From positions 124,001-188,000 of the forward strand of contig NZ_JAGHRA010000003.1 in NCBI RefSeq assembly GCF_017744015.1: DNA of 64,000 bases, in the 5' to 3' direction. Under the pieces are notes generated by a model. It had not been told where the DNA came from. It was given only the letters and a program-made list of their open reading frames with translations, and made no database searches. A program made the position numbers and the translations under genes. Positions 1 to 8,888 of this stretch are shown one piece after another. This stretch comes from Paracoccus sp. R12_2 (lineage in GTDB: Bacteria; Pseudomonadota; Alphaproteobacteria; Rhodobacterales; Rhodobacteraceae). Within the stretch, counting starts at the first letter, position 1. The number at the start of each line of letters is the position of its first letter.

Positions 1-875
1 GCCCCGGCCAGCAACCGGGCGAAACGCAGGGCGGCCGGGATGCCGCCAAAGGCATTCACATCGGGCAATTGATACAGGCGGCCCTCGGCGACGGGGGCAA
101 GCGCCTGCCACAGGATGCTGCGCCGCAGGGCGCGGTGCGCCGCGACGGGGATATCGCCGACAACCACCAGCCGCGCCTCGGGCATGGTGGCAAGCCGCTC
201 GATCGGAACCGGCGCCAGAAAGCTGAACCGGGTGCCCTCGGTCCAGGCATTGCGCAGGCCAAGCCGGGCCAGAGTGCTGCCGAACAGGCTGTCAAAGCCA
301 AAGGCCCGCAGATGCCGGGCATCGCCGATATTGACCAGCGCGACAGGCCGATCCGAGAAGCCACGAAGACGCGCGGCCAGATCGTCCAGCTCGGCCTCGG
401 CCCGTGCCGTCGCCTGCCCGCCTGCATCCGGATCGCCGACCGCAGCCGACAGCGCATCAACCGCGGCGAATGCCTTGGGCAGCGGCGCTTCACCGGGAAT
501 ATAGAATGGCAGGTTCAGCACCGGCGCCAGCGACTCCAGACGGTCCTGATAGCGCGTGTAGTAGGGCGAGGTCAGGATCAGGTCGGGGCGGGTCAGTTGC
601 AGCAGTTCGAAATTCGGCGCACCGCGCAGCCCCAGGTCGACGACCTTCGCCGGGACCTTCGGCTGTATCGCATCCTCGCGATAGCGGATCAGTTCGCAGG
701 CCGCGACGGGCATGTGGCCGATCAGGATCGCGGTCTCCAGCATCGCCCAGTCGATCGCCGCAAGCCGCGGCTGCGAGGGCAAGGCCCGCAACGGCGATGC
801 CGCCGCCAGCCACAGGCCGGCGGCGGTCAGGATGGCACGGCGATCAGGCCCGGACTTTGCGGCCCGTCCGGTCAC
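1..875 (-). CDS. FhuD-like siderophore ABC transporter substrate-binding protein, C-terminus cut by window edge
   Basis: About 291 residues are visible and the frame is still open at base 1. The predicted GTG start at 875 overlaps the TGA of the TonB receptor gene by 4 nt (GTGA). The N-terminus has a twin-arginine-like stretch (DRRAILTAAG) and a hydrophobic segment, so export is likely. The body has the class III periplasmic binding protein layout: AAIDWAMLETAILIGH near the start, RPDLILTSPYY, a long central helix, then a second lobe with PVALVNIGDARHLRAFG. The family hands ferric siderophores from the outer-membrane receptor to an inner-membrane ABC permease. The linked TonB receptor supports this role. 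The permease and ATPase genes are not visible and may lie beyond the left edge. Confidence 0.8.
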   Translation of the reverse strand, partial: MTGRAAKSGPDRRAILTAAGLWLAAASPLRALPSQPRLAAIDWAMLETAILIGHMPVAACELIRYREDAIQPKVPAKVVDLGLRGAPNFELLQLTRPDLILTSPYYTRYQDRLESLAPVLNLPFYIPGEAPLPKAFAAVDALSAAVGDPDAGGQATARAEAELDDLAARLRGFSDRPVALVNIGDARHLRAFGFDSLFGSTLARLGLRNAWTEGTRFSFLAPVPIERLATMPEARLVVVGDIPVAAHRALRRSILWQALAPVAEGRLYQLPDVNAFGGIPAALRFARLLAG

Positions 876-2956
876 CACTTGTAAGTGACTTTTGCGCTGA
901 CGGTGCGCCCCTCGCCGTAGGAGCAATATGAAAATCCGCAGGCACTGACATAGACTTCATCGGTGATGTTGGTCAGGTTCAACGACATCTCGACATTGTC
1001 GCGGCTGTAGGCGGCACCCAGATCCACCAGGGTCACGCTGTCCAGTTCGGCCGAGTTGGCCGCATCGATGAAGCGTTCCCCGATGTAGCGAACACCGCCT
1101 CCGACACGCAGGCCATTCGCAAATTCGCGATCAAGCCAGATACTGGCGATATGGTTCGGGGCGTCCGCCAGCTGGTTGCCATTCAGCGGATCGCCCTCAG
1201 GTGCGACCTGCTCGGTCTTGTTGTAGGCGTAGCCGGCGCGCAGCTTCCAGGCATCTGCGATTTCGGCGGTCGCCTCGATCTCAAGGCCGCGCGACTTGAC
1301 CTCACCGATCTGCCGGATGCCGGAGATCCCGCCTTCCAGCACAGACCTGTTCACATTCTTCTGGCGCAGATCATACAGCGACGCGGTGATCAGCCCGTCA
1401 AACGCCGTCGGCTGGTATTTTACCCCAAGCTCCCACTGCTCGCCCTCGGTCGGACGCAAGGCGTTTCCATCAATATCCTGCCCAGCCTGCGGATCGAAGG
1501 ATGTCGAATAGCTGGCATATGGCGTAAGGCCATTGGCCATGACATATCCAAGGCCGATGCGACCGGTTACCTTGTTGTCCTTGTACTCGGACACGGTTCC
1601 GTAACGTTCGCCGGTCTGTTCCACCCAGTCATAGCGCAGGCCAAGGGAACCGCGCCAGTTCCCGTACTCGACCTCGTCCTGGGCATAGATGCCGACCTGA
1701 CGCAGCTTCGAGTCACCCGCATTCGGATCGCCTGGGAACGTGCGCCCACCGGCATAATAGTCTGGATCGCGCCAATTCAGATCGCTGGCGGTGCCAAACT
1801 GGCTGCTTTCATAGGCGTCGTACTGTCGAACATCCACGCCGAACAACAGCTTGTGCAGGGCTTGACCAGTCATGGCCTCGCCCGACAAGCGGGTGTCGAG
1901 GCTGATCGTTTCGCTGTCTTCTTCTTGGCGACTGGAGCCCCGGCTGAACGTGTCCGCCCCGGTGACCGCAATGGCGTAGGTACTGCGATAGTCCCAGTCC
2001 AACTTCTCATAGCGGAACCCTTGACTAAGCCTCCAGCCATTGTCGAACTCGTGGCTCAGTTCAAGGCTGAAGCTGGACGATGTTCGGTCGCTGTCGTCCC
2101 AATCCTTCTGACCCGTGTACAGGTCGCGCAGGTAATCGCCATCCGCGCTTTGTGTCAGTGCGAAAGGCACTCCGGTCGGGGACAGGGGCGAATCCTTGGT
2201 GTAGTTCGCCATGATGTCGATGGTCGTCGCGGCATCGGGCGACCACCGGACCGCACCTGCCAGATAGCCGCGCTTGTTGGTCAGGTCATCGATCTGCGTG
2301 TTGTCGTCGCGGCCGATCCCGGTAAGCCGCCAGGATAGCGTTTCGGACGGCGCACGATTGACATCGAAGAACAACTGCCTGCTTTGGTTGCTGTCATAGC
2401 CGACACCGGCTTCACCGAAATCATAGGCTTGGGCACGCTTCTGCACCTGATTGATCACACCTAGCGGAGAACCTGCTCCGTAAAGCGAGGATGACGGCCC
2501 GCGCAGTACCTCGATCTGCTGCATGCCGTAGAGTTCTTGGCCAATCGCGCCGAAATATCGTCCCTGGCGCAGTCCGTTCACATACTGGGCGTTGTCGGCC
2601 CGGAAGCCGCGGATATAGGGCGTGTCGAACCGCGGATCTATTCCGAACGGCTGCGCGTGGACACCCGCCGTATAACCCAATGCCTGACCCAGATTCTCTG
2701 CACCCTGATCCTTGACCTGATCCGTCGTGACAACGGACACGGATTGCTGCATCTCGGCTATCGGCGTGTCTGATTTGGTAGCCGCCTGAGAGTATTCACT
2801 GACATACCCCTCGGGCTGGACGCTGACATCCGTCGTCGCGGTCAGCGTGATCGCATCCAGAACGATGGGCTGCTGCGCCTCTTGTGCAAAGGCGGATGCC
2901 GACAGGGCGAGAACGCTTGCGCTGGCAAGCCATGTGATTCTGAATGCGGTTTTCAT
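872..2956 (-). CDS. TonB-dependent siderophore receptor (FhuA/FoxA type)
   Basis: The protein has 694 residues. A signal peptide ends near AFA at residue 24. A plug domain covers roughly residues 60-165, with motifs QSVSVVTTDQ, YIRGF and IEVLRGPSSSLYGAGSPLG. A 22-strand barrel follows and ends in the outer-membrane signature VTYKW with a terminal aromatic residue. The family imports ferric siderophores across the outer membrane using TonB energy. Translational overlap with the downstream FhuD-like gene indicates a two-gene uptake unit. The specific ligand cannot be read from the sequence; hydroxamate siderophores are the usual substrates of this branch. Confidence 0.9.
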   Translation of the reverse strand: MKTAFRITWLASASVLALSASAFAQEAQQPIVLDAITLTATTDVSVQPEGYVSEYSQAATKSDTPIAEMQQSVSVVTTDQVKDQGAENLGQALGYTAGVHAQPFGIDPRFDTPYIRGFRADNAQYVNGLRQGRYFGAIGQELYGMQQIEVLRGPSSSLYGAGSPLGVINQVQKRAQAYDFGEAGVGYDSNQSRQLFFDVNRAPSETLSWRLTGIGRDDNTQIDDLTNKRGYLAGAVRWSPDAATTIDIMANYTKDSPLSPTGVPFALTQSADGDYLRDLYTGQKDWDDSDRTSSSFSLELSHEFDNGWRLSQGFRYEKLDWDYRSTYAIAVTGADTFSRGSSRQEEDSETISLDTRLSGEAMTGQALHKLLFGVDVRQYDAYESSQFGTASDLNWRDPDYYAGGRTFPGDPNAGDSKLRQVGIYAQDEVEYGNWRGSLGLRYDWVEQTGERYGTVSEYKDNKVTGRIGLGYVMANGLTPYASYSTSFDPQAGQDIDGNALRPTEGEQWELGVKYQPTAFDGLITASLYDLRQKNVNRSVLEGGISGIRQIGEVKSRGLEIEATAEIADAWKLRAGYAYNKTEQVAPEGDPLNGNQLADAPNHIASIWLDREFANGLRVGGGVRYIGERFIDAANSAELDSVTLVDLGAAYSRDNVEMSLNLTNITDEVYVSACGFSYCSYGEGRTVSAKVTYKW

Positions 2957-3479
2957 GATTGCCTGCTGAGTTCTGTTCGCGACCAGAAGGTGCCTGACTT
3001 AATCAGTCGGAATTGTCAATCGCCATCAGACCAACCCGCATTCCAGAAATAACCGACGCGACATCGCGGCGGCACGCTGCAACGTCGGAAGGAGATTTTC
3101 GCGATGAAGTTAAATCGCGCGACGCGGCGAGAAATATCCGAGGGAACGCTGAGCAGGCTCAGAAGAAATCACACCGACTCTTGGAGGGACAAAGATCAAC
3201 AAAACATCTTTGGGTTGCATTCAAAGGTGAAAAGCAACCCTGTGGGATATTGGAGAACTCGCCCAGAGCGTACCTGAAAGGCTTTCCCTCCAACCGTCCA
3301 CGGTAAAAAATGGAACGAATCAGGGGCCTTCACCAAGCCAGATTGTACCATTCGGCGATTTTGATAAGCATTATCGAGGACCGACCTGGATCGATCGCAG
3401 ATTATTGTGATTCAATTCGCTGAAAAGTTGACAAGAAGTCCTGAATCAGCATCCTTGATATTACTGCAAGGAGAAATCC
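2957..3479. other. 523-nt intergenic region, AT-richer than its surroundings
   Basis: No convincing gene lies here. A 97-codon open frame at 3013-3306 (+) has no recognisable domain and no good ribosome binding site. The segment 3180-3480 is visibly richer in A and T than the flanking genes. It holds an inverted repeat GATAA-gca-TTATC (3363-3375) and a TTGACA at 3428-3433, and the GTG start of the next gene follows a good AAGGAGA (3468-3474). It probably contains divergent promoters. Confidence 0.5.
2994..3006. promoter_or_regulatory. Palindrome upstream of the TonB receptor, candidate operator
   Basis: CTGACTTAATCAG is an imperfect inverted repeat (5 of 6 half-site bases match) about 40 nt upstream of the receptor start. 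A TTGACA hexamer on the minus strand (3019-3014) could be the -35 element, which would put the palindrome inside the promoter. An iron-responsive repressor is the natural candidate, but the sequence does not match an Irr box and I cannot name the regulator. Confidence 0.35.
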
Positions 3480-5555
3480 GTGGCACGTTTTATCTGGTCA
3501 GTTTGTTCAGCGATCGTTTTGCTTGTGGTTGCCATTTCGGCGCCTGTTTCGGCGCGCGCACAGCAAGACGAGACGCAGCGCGCGCATGCCTTGCGTCAGA
3601 TCATCGCGACGATGGATGCAGAGGTCGCGCAGCTTGAAGCCCGTTCGGAACAGGCACAGACCAAGCTGGACGAACTGAACGCGGACATTCCCCAGGCCGA
3701 AACAAGATTGCAGGGCTTGCGGTCCGAGATTGACGATCTGACCGCGCGGCGCGACGAACTGGACGCGCGAATCGGTCAGGCGGACGCGCAGGACGAACAG
3801 CAGCAGCAACTGGACGCCGACATCGCCGAGAAGCAGGCATCGGCCGAGGCGCTGGCAGAAACCCTGTCTGCCCGACAGGCCGAACTGGACGCCTTGCAGC
3901 GCCAGATCGACGACGCCGCGGCGAAGCGTCAGGCATTGCAGTCCGACATGGCCGAGGCCGAGGACATGAAGGCGCAGCGCGACAGTCTTGCGGCAGAACT
4001 GGACCAGCAGCAGCAAGAAGCCGAGACGCTGCAACAGATGATCGCGACGCGGCGCGAGGAGGCCGAGGCGCTGAACGCCCAGGCGACCAGCCTTCGCGCC
4101 GAGATCGAAAAGCTTGGCGCCGAACGCGAAAGCCTGCAGGCCGACATCGACACCGCACGCAGCTCTGCCGAGGCTGAGAAAGCGACGCTCGGCGAACTGA
4201 CCGCGCAGGCCGGGGCAATGCGGACGCAGATCGCAGAACTGACGTCGGAACGTGACGAGGTGACGGCGGCGCAGCAGACCGCGCAAGCCGCCTTGCAGGA
4301 TTTGCAGCAGCAGGCGGACCAGCAACGCGCCGATATTGAGAACCTGACCGCGCGCCGGGACGAGTTGCAGGCCGAAATTTCCGAGGGTGGCGAGATCGCC
4401 GACCAAAAACAGCTTGCTGCCAGTCTGGCGGAAACCATCGCCGCACGCCGTCAGGAATTGACCGATCTGGAAGCCGGAACCGCCAAGCTTGCGGAACTTG
4501 AACAGTCCATCGCCACGCGGCAAGGCGAGATGGACGAACTGACAGGCCAGGCGCAGCAACTGCGCGACGAGGTGGCGTCACTGAGCGAACGCCGCGACAC
4601 GCTGCAATCTCAGACCGAACAGGGCGAGGACGCAGTACAGCAACAGGCCGACGCCGACGCGCTTGCCCAGACGATCGCGGAGCGCCGCGAGGAAATCGCC
4701 CGGCTTGATGCACAAAGCACCGAGCTTCGCGACGGGATCGCAGAGATGACCACGCGGCAGCAGGATCTGGAAAGCAGCGTCGCGCAGCAGACCGAGTTGG
4801 CTGAGAAGCTGCAGGATCAGCAGGCAAGTTCGGCGCGTCTGGATGAGGAACTGGCCGGCCGCCGCGCGGAACTAGCTCAGATGACCGAGCGTGCGCGCGA
4901 GCTTGAAGAGCAACTGGCCCAGATGTCCGAGGAACGTCAGTCACTGCAGTCCGAGACCGAAGCCGCCCAAAGCGCCCGCGCCCAGATGTCCGACAGCATC
5001 GAACAACTGCAGGCTGAACAGGCCGAGGGCGAGGACACACTCGCAGATCTTCGCGCCGAGATCGAAGCGATCACGGAGCAACGCCGGGAACTGTCGCAAG
5101 AGGTCGAAAGCCTGGCGGAGTTGCAGGCCGAGCGCGAACGTGTCGCGCAGGCTGTCAGCGAACAGCAGTCCGCCCGCGATGCACTGGCATCCGAGGCCGA
5201 AAGCCTGCGCGCCGAGATCGCGACCTTGCGTGATCAACGCGAGGCACTGACGGCCACCCAGTCGGAAGCTGCGGAATCTGCCCCTGTCGCGGCGGCGCAG
5301 GCGGCAGACCCGATACAATCGGAAATCCAGCCCGAACCAGCGGCAGCCCCCGCTGCATCCCGACCCCGCGACGCGGCGGATGTTGATGCGGCGCTTGCTT
5401 CGGCGCCGGGGCTTCCGCCCGATGCGGCGCAGCTTTCCCGCCTGCGCATCCTGCTGATCGAAGGCGCATGCGCGCCCGACGCGCTGCGCCAGGTGCAGAA
5501 CCCGATCAACCGGCAGACGCTGCTGGCCCTGATGTCACGCCTGGAGCGTTGCTGA
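3480..5555 (+). CDS. Exported long coiled-coil protein of unknown function
   Basis: The protein has 691 residues and starts at a GTG preceded by AAGGAGA. Residues 1-28 form a signal peptide (hydrophobic IVLLVVAISAP, then VSARAQ). Residues about 30-600 are almost pure heptad coiled coil, rich in Gln, Glu, Ala and Arg. There is an internal repeat: a segment around 301-335 (GEIADQKQLAASLAETIAA) recurs around 380-414 with the same LAxTIAxRRxE core, a period near 79 residues. An Ala/Pro linker (about 600-640) leads to a small C-terminal domain with two Cys, ending LMSRLERC. The TAXI protein gene follows after 33 nt, so the two are probably co-transcribed. A periplasmic structural or scaffold role is inferred; no family is recognised. 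Confidence 0.75.
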   Translation: MARFIWSVCSAIVLLVVAISAPVSARAQQDETQRAHALRQIIATMDAEVAQLEARSEQAQTKLDELNADIPQAETRLQGLRSEIDDLTARRDELDARIGQADAQDEQQQQLDADIAEKQASAEALAETLSARQAELDALQRQIDDAAAKRQALQSDMAEAEDMKAQRDSLAAELDQQQQEAETLQQMIATRREEAEALNAQATSLRAEIEKLGAERESLQADIDTARSSAEAEKATLGELTAQAGAMRTQIAELTSERDEVTAAQQTAQAALQDLQQQADQQRADIENLTARRDELQAEISEGGEIADQKQLAASLAETIAARRQELTDLEAGTAKLAELEQSIATRQGEMDELTGQAQQLRDEVASLSERRDTLQSQTEQGEDAVQQQADADALAQTIAERREEIARLDAQSTELRDGIAEMTTRQQDLESSVAQQTELAEKLQDQQASSARLDEELAGRRAELAQMTERARELEEQLAQMSEERQSLQSETEAAQSARAQMSDSIEQLQAEQAEGEDTLADLRAEIEAITEQRRELSQEVESLAELQAERERVAQAVSEQQSARDALASEAESLRAEIATLRDQREALTATQSEAAESAPVAAAQAADPIQSEIQPEPAAAPAASRPRDAADVDAALASAPGLPPDAAQLSRLRILLIEGACAPDALRQVQNPINRQTLLALMSRLERC

Positions 5556-5588
5556 ATGGCCCCACGTCGTTTCCAAGGAGAGAGTATC

Positions 5589-6632
5589 ATGCGTTTGTCC
5601 AAGATCTTGCGGGGCGCCGCGCTTGTCGCAGGCTTCATCGGGGCGGCGGCCCTGCCCGGCCTAGCGCAGGAACCGCGTATCAACATCATGACCGGCTCGG
5701 CGACGGGCACGTATATTCAGTTCGGTCGCGACATGCAGAACCTGATGGCAGGTTGCGGCCAGCAGATGGGCGTGGTCGAATCGGCCGGTTCCCTCGAGAA
5801 TTTCCTTGCGGTGCGTCAGCGGCGGCACACCCAGTTCGGCATCGTCCAGAACGACGTGCTGGAATACATGCAGACGTTTGCAAGCCAGGATCCTGTCGTC
5901 GCGCGGGCCATTCAGGGCGTCCGCATCGCCTTTCCCCTGTATGAGGAAGAGGTCCATATCCTTGCCAAGAAGGACATCACCAGCCTTGCCGATCTGGCCG
6001 GAAAGCGGGTCGGCGTCGGGGACGAGGACAGCGGGACGTTCCTGACATCGTCCCTGATGCTGTCGCTCAGTGGGATAGAGCCTGCGGAACGTCTGCCGCT
6101 GGGACCGAAGGAAGGGCTGGATGCGCTGAATGCGGACCGCGTCGATGCCTTCATCTATGTCGCAGGCGCGCCCGCTTCGCTGTATTCCGAAGGCAACATC
6201 GACGGCGACCGCTTTCACCTTGTCCCGATCTCGGATGACACGCTGACCAGCGTCTATACGCCCTCGACCCTTCCCGCCAACACCTATCCGTTTCAGACCG
6301 AGCCCGTCGAGCTGGTCGCGGTAAAGGCGGTCTTGATGACCTACGAATACAACATGCGCGGCAACAGCTATCACCGCGATGCCTGTACCGCCGTCTCGGA
6401 CCTGTCGTCCCTGATCCTGACGCAATTGGAACAGTTGAAGGCACGCGGCCATCCGAAATGGCAGGATGTGGATCTTGATGCGATCCCGCCGGGTTGGAGC
6501 ATCGGCGCCTGCGTCAATCGCGGCATCAGTCCAGATTACGTCGCGAACTGCACCGCACCGACGATGAGCGATCCCGAAAGCGACGCGAACGCCGCCTATC
6601 GCCGCAGCATCTGTGCCGTCATGGGGTGCTGA
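5589..6632 (+). CDS. TAXI-family TRAP solute-binding protein (orphan)
   Basis: The protein has 347 residues. The ATG at 5589 is preferred to upstream in-frame starts because AAGGAG lies at 5575-5580. A signal peptide ends near GLAQ. The NIMTGSATGTYIQFGRDM segment is the typical TAXI N-terminus, and the AGKRVGVGDEDSGTF block is the second signature. TAXI proteins normally bind small acids for a fused-permease TRAP transporter, but no TRAP membrane subunit is present here. The C-terminal 50 residues carry three extra cysteines (GACVNRG, ANCTAP, ending VMGC), which is unusual and suggests disulfides. The neighbours are an exported coiled-coil protein and a membrane-anchored ATPase, so it may act in sensing rather than import. 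Confidence 0.85.
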   Translation: MRLSKILRGAALVAGFIGAAALPGLAQEPRINIMTGSATGTYIQFGRDMQNLMAGCGQQMGVVESAGSLENFLAVRQRRHTQFGIVQNDVLEYMQTFASQDPVVARAIQGVRIAFPLYEEEVHILAKKDITSLADLAGKRVGVGDEDSGTFLTSSLMLSLSGIEPAERLPLGPKEGLDALNADRVDAFIYVAGAPASLYSEGNIDGDRFHLVPISDDTLTSVYTPSTLPANTYPFQTEPVELVAVKAVLMTYEYNMRGNSYHRDACTAVSDLSSLILTQLEQLKARGHPKWQDVDLDAIPPGWSIGACVNRGISPDYVANCTAPTMSDPESDANAAYRRSICAVMGC

Positions 6633-8462
6633 TCAACCGTCGGAATCGGGGGCCGCGAACCAGTCGGTCGCGGCCACATCCTCTCCATCGGCGCCGATCG
6701 TGACAAAGCGCCACCGCGCCGGCACATTTTCCAGCAGAACGGCGGAACGATCCGTGATGATCCGCTGTATCCGTGCGACACCCTGATCTGTGACGTCATC
6801 GGATTCGGTTTCGATCGCGAAGGTCGCGGGGCTTTCGCCCTCGGCCGCCCGCCAGTGCAGCTCCAGCTGTCCCGAGGGCAGGATCGCCTGCAGGACCGGG
6901 ACGGGTGCCGATGCCGCAGCCTGCACCACGGGTTGGTCCGACAGACCTTCCAGACGGTCTGTCGCACCCCAGATACCCTCTGCCGTGTCATACCAGCTTC
7001 GCGCCCGGTTCGGATCGGCATTCACGCCTTCGCCGATCTCGAAAGCCTGCCCCAGATAATAGGCCGCGCGCGCACTGCCGTGGATCGCCGCACGTTCATA
7101 CAGCAGCGCCGCATCTTCCGGTTCATCCTGCCCGATGGAAAGGGCCTCTGCCATCAAAGCTGCGGGGTCGGGCATGGACACCATCCGTTCGACCTGTGCG
7201 ACCGGCGGCAGCTCCGGATTCTGGGCGAACTGGGTAAATGCACTGGGCGGCAGGTCGTCCGGGTCCGGACGCAACTGCGCGGGCTGTGTGTCGGTGTCGG
7301 CAATGGTCGTCAGGTCCGGATTGCGTTCACGGATCTGCCACCAATACAGCGCCCCCGCAGCGCCGGCGATCGCCAGCACGAAGGCCGCGCGCGAAAGGCC
7401 CGGCGAAGATGATGCCGATTTTTCCGCCCGTACCGGCTGCGAGGTCAGGACCGGCAGGCTGCGCGTCGTGGACACCGGCTGGTCCCCATCGATCACCGGC
7501 GGCATCTCGTGGCGCGGCACAGTCGATGATGGGGGGGCGGTGGTCGGCGGCGGCGCTGCACGTACAGGCAGTTCCACGACGGGCTGTCCCGGTTCCACCG
7601 AAGGCACGTCCTGCCTGTCGGCCACGCCCGCGCCCGGCCGCGCCTTCAGGCCACGCTCTCGCAGGCAGGTATCGACAAACTCCGCGTCCAGCCTGTCGCG
7701 GCCAGCGGCCTGCGCCTGACGCAGGCATTGCCGGGCCATTTCGTTCATCGCCTCGGGAACGCCGCCGGCCCAATGGTGCAGCACCCTGACACTGCCATGT
7801 TCAAAGGGCGATACACCTGCGTGGCATTCGCAGCCCGCGACGGCAAACCGGTGGTCGATATAGGCCCGTGCCTCGTCCACGCCCAAGGGCGGAAGGTCGA
7901 AATATCCCGAGATCAGCCGATACAATCCACGATGCTGCGGATCTGTCAGTCGGGCACGAAGATACGGCGCACCCGCCATCAGCAACGGCATCGTGTCCGC
8001 GCCACGCCCGCCCGGATCGCTTAGCCCGCGCAGATCCTCAAGGGCGTCGGGACGACACAGATGCGCGTCGTCCACGAACAGGATCGCCGGTCGGCCCTGA
8101 CGGTTCTGATCGCCAAGAAATTCCTGCATGCGCAGCAGGACATCTCCCGCGCCGGCCCCGGGAATTTTCAAGCCGAACGCCGCGGGAACACTGGCAAGCG
8201 GATCACGCAAGGCACCCTTGGTTGCGTCAATCCAGCCCACGGTGAATTCGTTGCGCAGTTCCGCGGCGACGACCCGCATCGACAGCGTCTTGCCGGTGCC
8301 CGTGTCGCCCGTCAGAAGGGTCAGCCGATGGCTGGATTCGGCACCGTGAAACAGCACCCTGACGGCCTGACTGTGCCCGGCCGATGGAAAGAACCAAGCC
8401 GGGTCGTGAACCGCGCGAAACGCGGGACAGGGCTTGCCCGAGGCTGGTCTGTTTTCGATCAT
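6633..8462 (-). CDS. ExeA/GspA-like AAA ATPase fused to a membrane anchor and Sel1-like repeat
   Basis: The protein has 609 residues. The N-terminal AAA domain has Walker A GDTGTGKT (52-59) and Walker B ILFVDDAH (127-134) and resembles the ExeA/GspA ATPase of secretion-associated systems. A Pro-rich linker (about 280-350) leads to one transmembrane helix (about 358-376, ending YWW). Beyond it lie a Sel1-like helical repeat (about 449-494, AAYYLGQAFEIGEGV) and a terminal beta-rich domain (about 525-605) that I do not recognise. The topology implied is a cytoplasmic ATPase with a periplasmic sensor or binding region. It abuts the TAXI gene tail to tail with no gap. In ExeA proteins the periplasmic part binds peptidoglycan; here a Sel1-like module takes that place. 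Confidence 0.8.
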   Translation of the reverse strand: MIENRPASGKPCPAFRAVHDPAWFFPSAGHSQAVRVLFHGAESSHRLTLLTGDTGTGKTLSMRVVAAELRNEFTVGWIDATKGALRDPLASVPAAFGLKIPGAGAGDVLLRMQEFLGDQNRQGRPAILFVDDAHLCRPDALEDLRGLSDPGGRGADTMPLLMAGAPYLRARLTDPQHRGLYRLISGYFDLPPLGVDEARAYIDHRFAVAGCECHAGVSPFEHGSVRVLHHWAGGVPEAMNEMARQCLRQAQAAGRDRLDAEFVDTCLRERGLKARPGAGVADRQDVPSVEPGQPVVELPVRAAPPPTTAPPSSTVPRHEMPPVIDGDQPVSTTRSLPVLTSQPVRAEKSASSSPGLSRAAFVLAIAGAAGALYWWQIRERNPDLTTIADTDTQPAQLRPDPDDLPPSAFTQFAQNPELPPVAQVERMVSMPDPAALMAEALSIGQDEPEDAALLYERAAIHGSARAAYYLGQAFEIGEGVNADPNRARSWYDTAEGIWGATDRLEGLSDQPVVQAAASAPVPVLQAILPSGQLELHWRAAEGESPATFAIETESDDVTDQGVARIQRIITDRSAVLLENVPARWRFVTIGADGEDVAATDWFAAPDSDG

Positions 8463-8888
8463 CGGCCCGGCCGGTCAAGCGTATCGGCAAGCCGCAGACA
8501 GATGGCTGGCGGCGCGACGGGCGGAGCTGCGATCACTGAGCGGGAAATCCTCATCGGCGTTACCATGCCACGGTCAACAGACTACACCCATCACGCTATC
8601 CGCTTCGTCGATGCCGTTCAAGGAAACACGCCGGAAACCGGACCGAGTCGTTTCGATTCGGACAATCCATGGTGCAACCGGACAAGAAACCTGTGGGCGA
8701 TCACCTGCCTCTGATGCCGAACAAGGCTGCTGGTGCAGCGCACTGCCGCAAGTCGCGGCACCGCGGCGGCACCGGACGAGCGTCAAGGTTGCACCCATCA
8801 TCGAAGCCGGTCCATAACCTCGGTATCGAGATATATGCGCGAAGGGCAGACCCGGTTCTGATTCGCGATCCATCCGGAGGGATTTCCC
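8463..8888. other. 426-nt intergenic region before bioY
   Basis: No gene is supported; open frames on both strands have random-looking translations. It separates the minus-strand ATPase from plus-strand bioY and must hold both promoters. A possible bioY promoter is TTGCAC (8789-8794), 18 nt, CATAAC (8813-8818). I do not see the BioR-type palindrome that controls biotin genes in many alphaproteobacteria. Confidence 0.4.

Noticed and set aside
1151-2338. 395-codon plus-strand open frame opposite the TonB receptor
   Set aside because: Shadow of the receptor reading frame; no domain and no ribosome binding site.
3601-5040. 479-codon minus-strand open frame opposite the coiled-coil gene
   Set aside because: Arg/Pro-rich translation with no domain, antisense to a gene with signal peptide, ribosome binding site and clear heptads.
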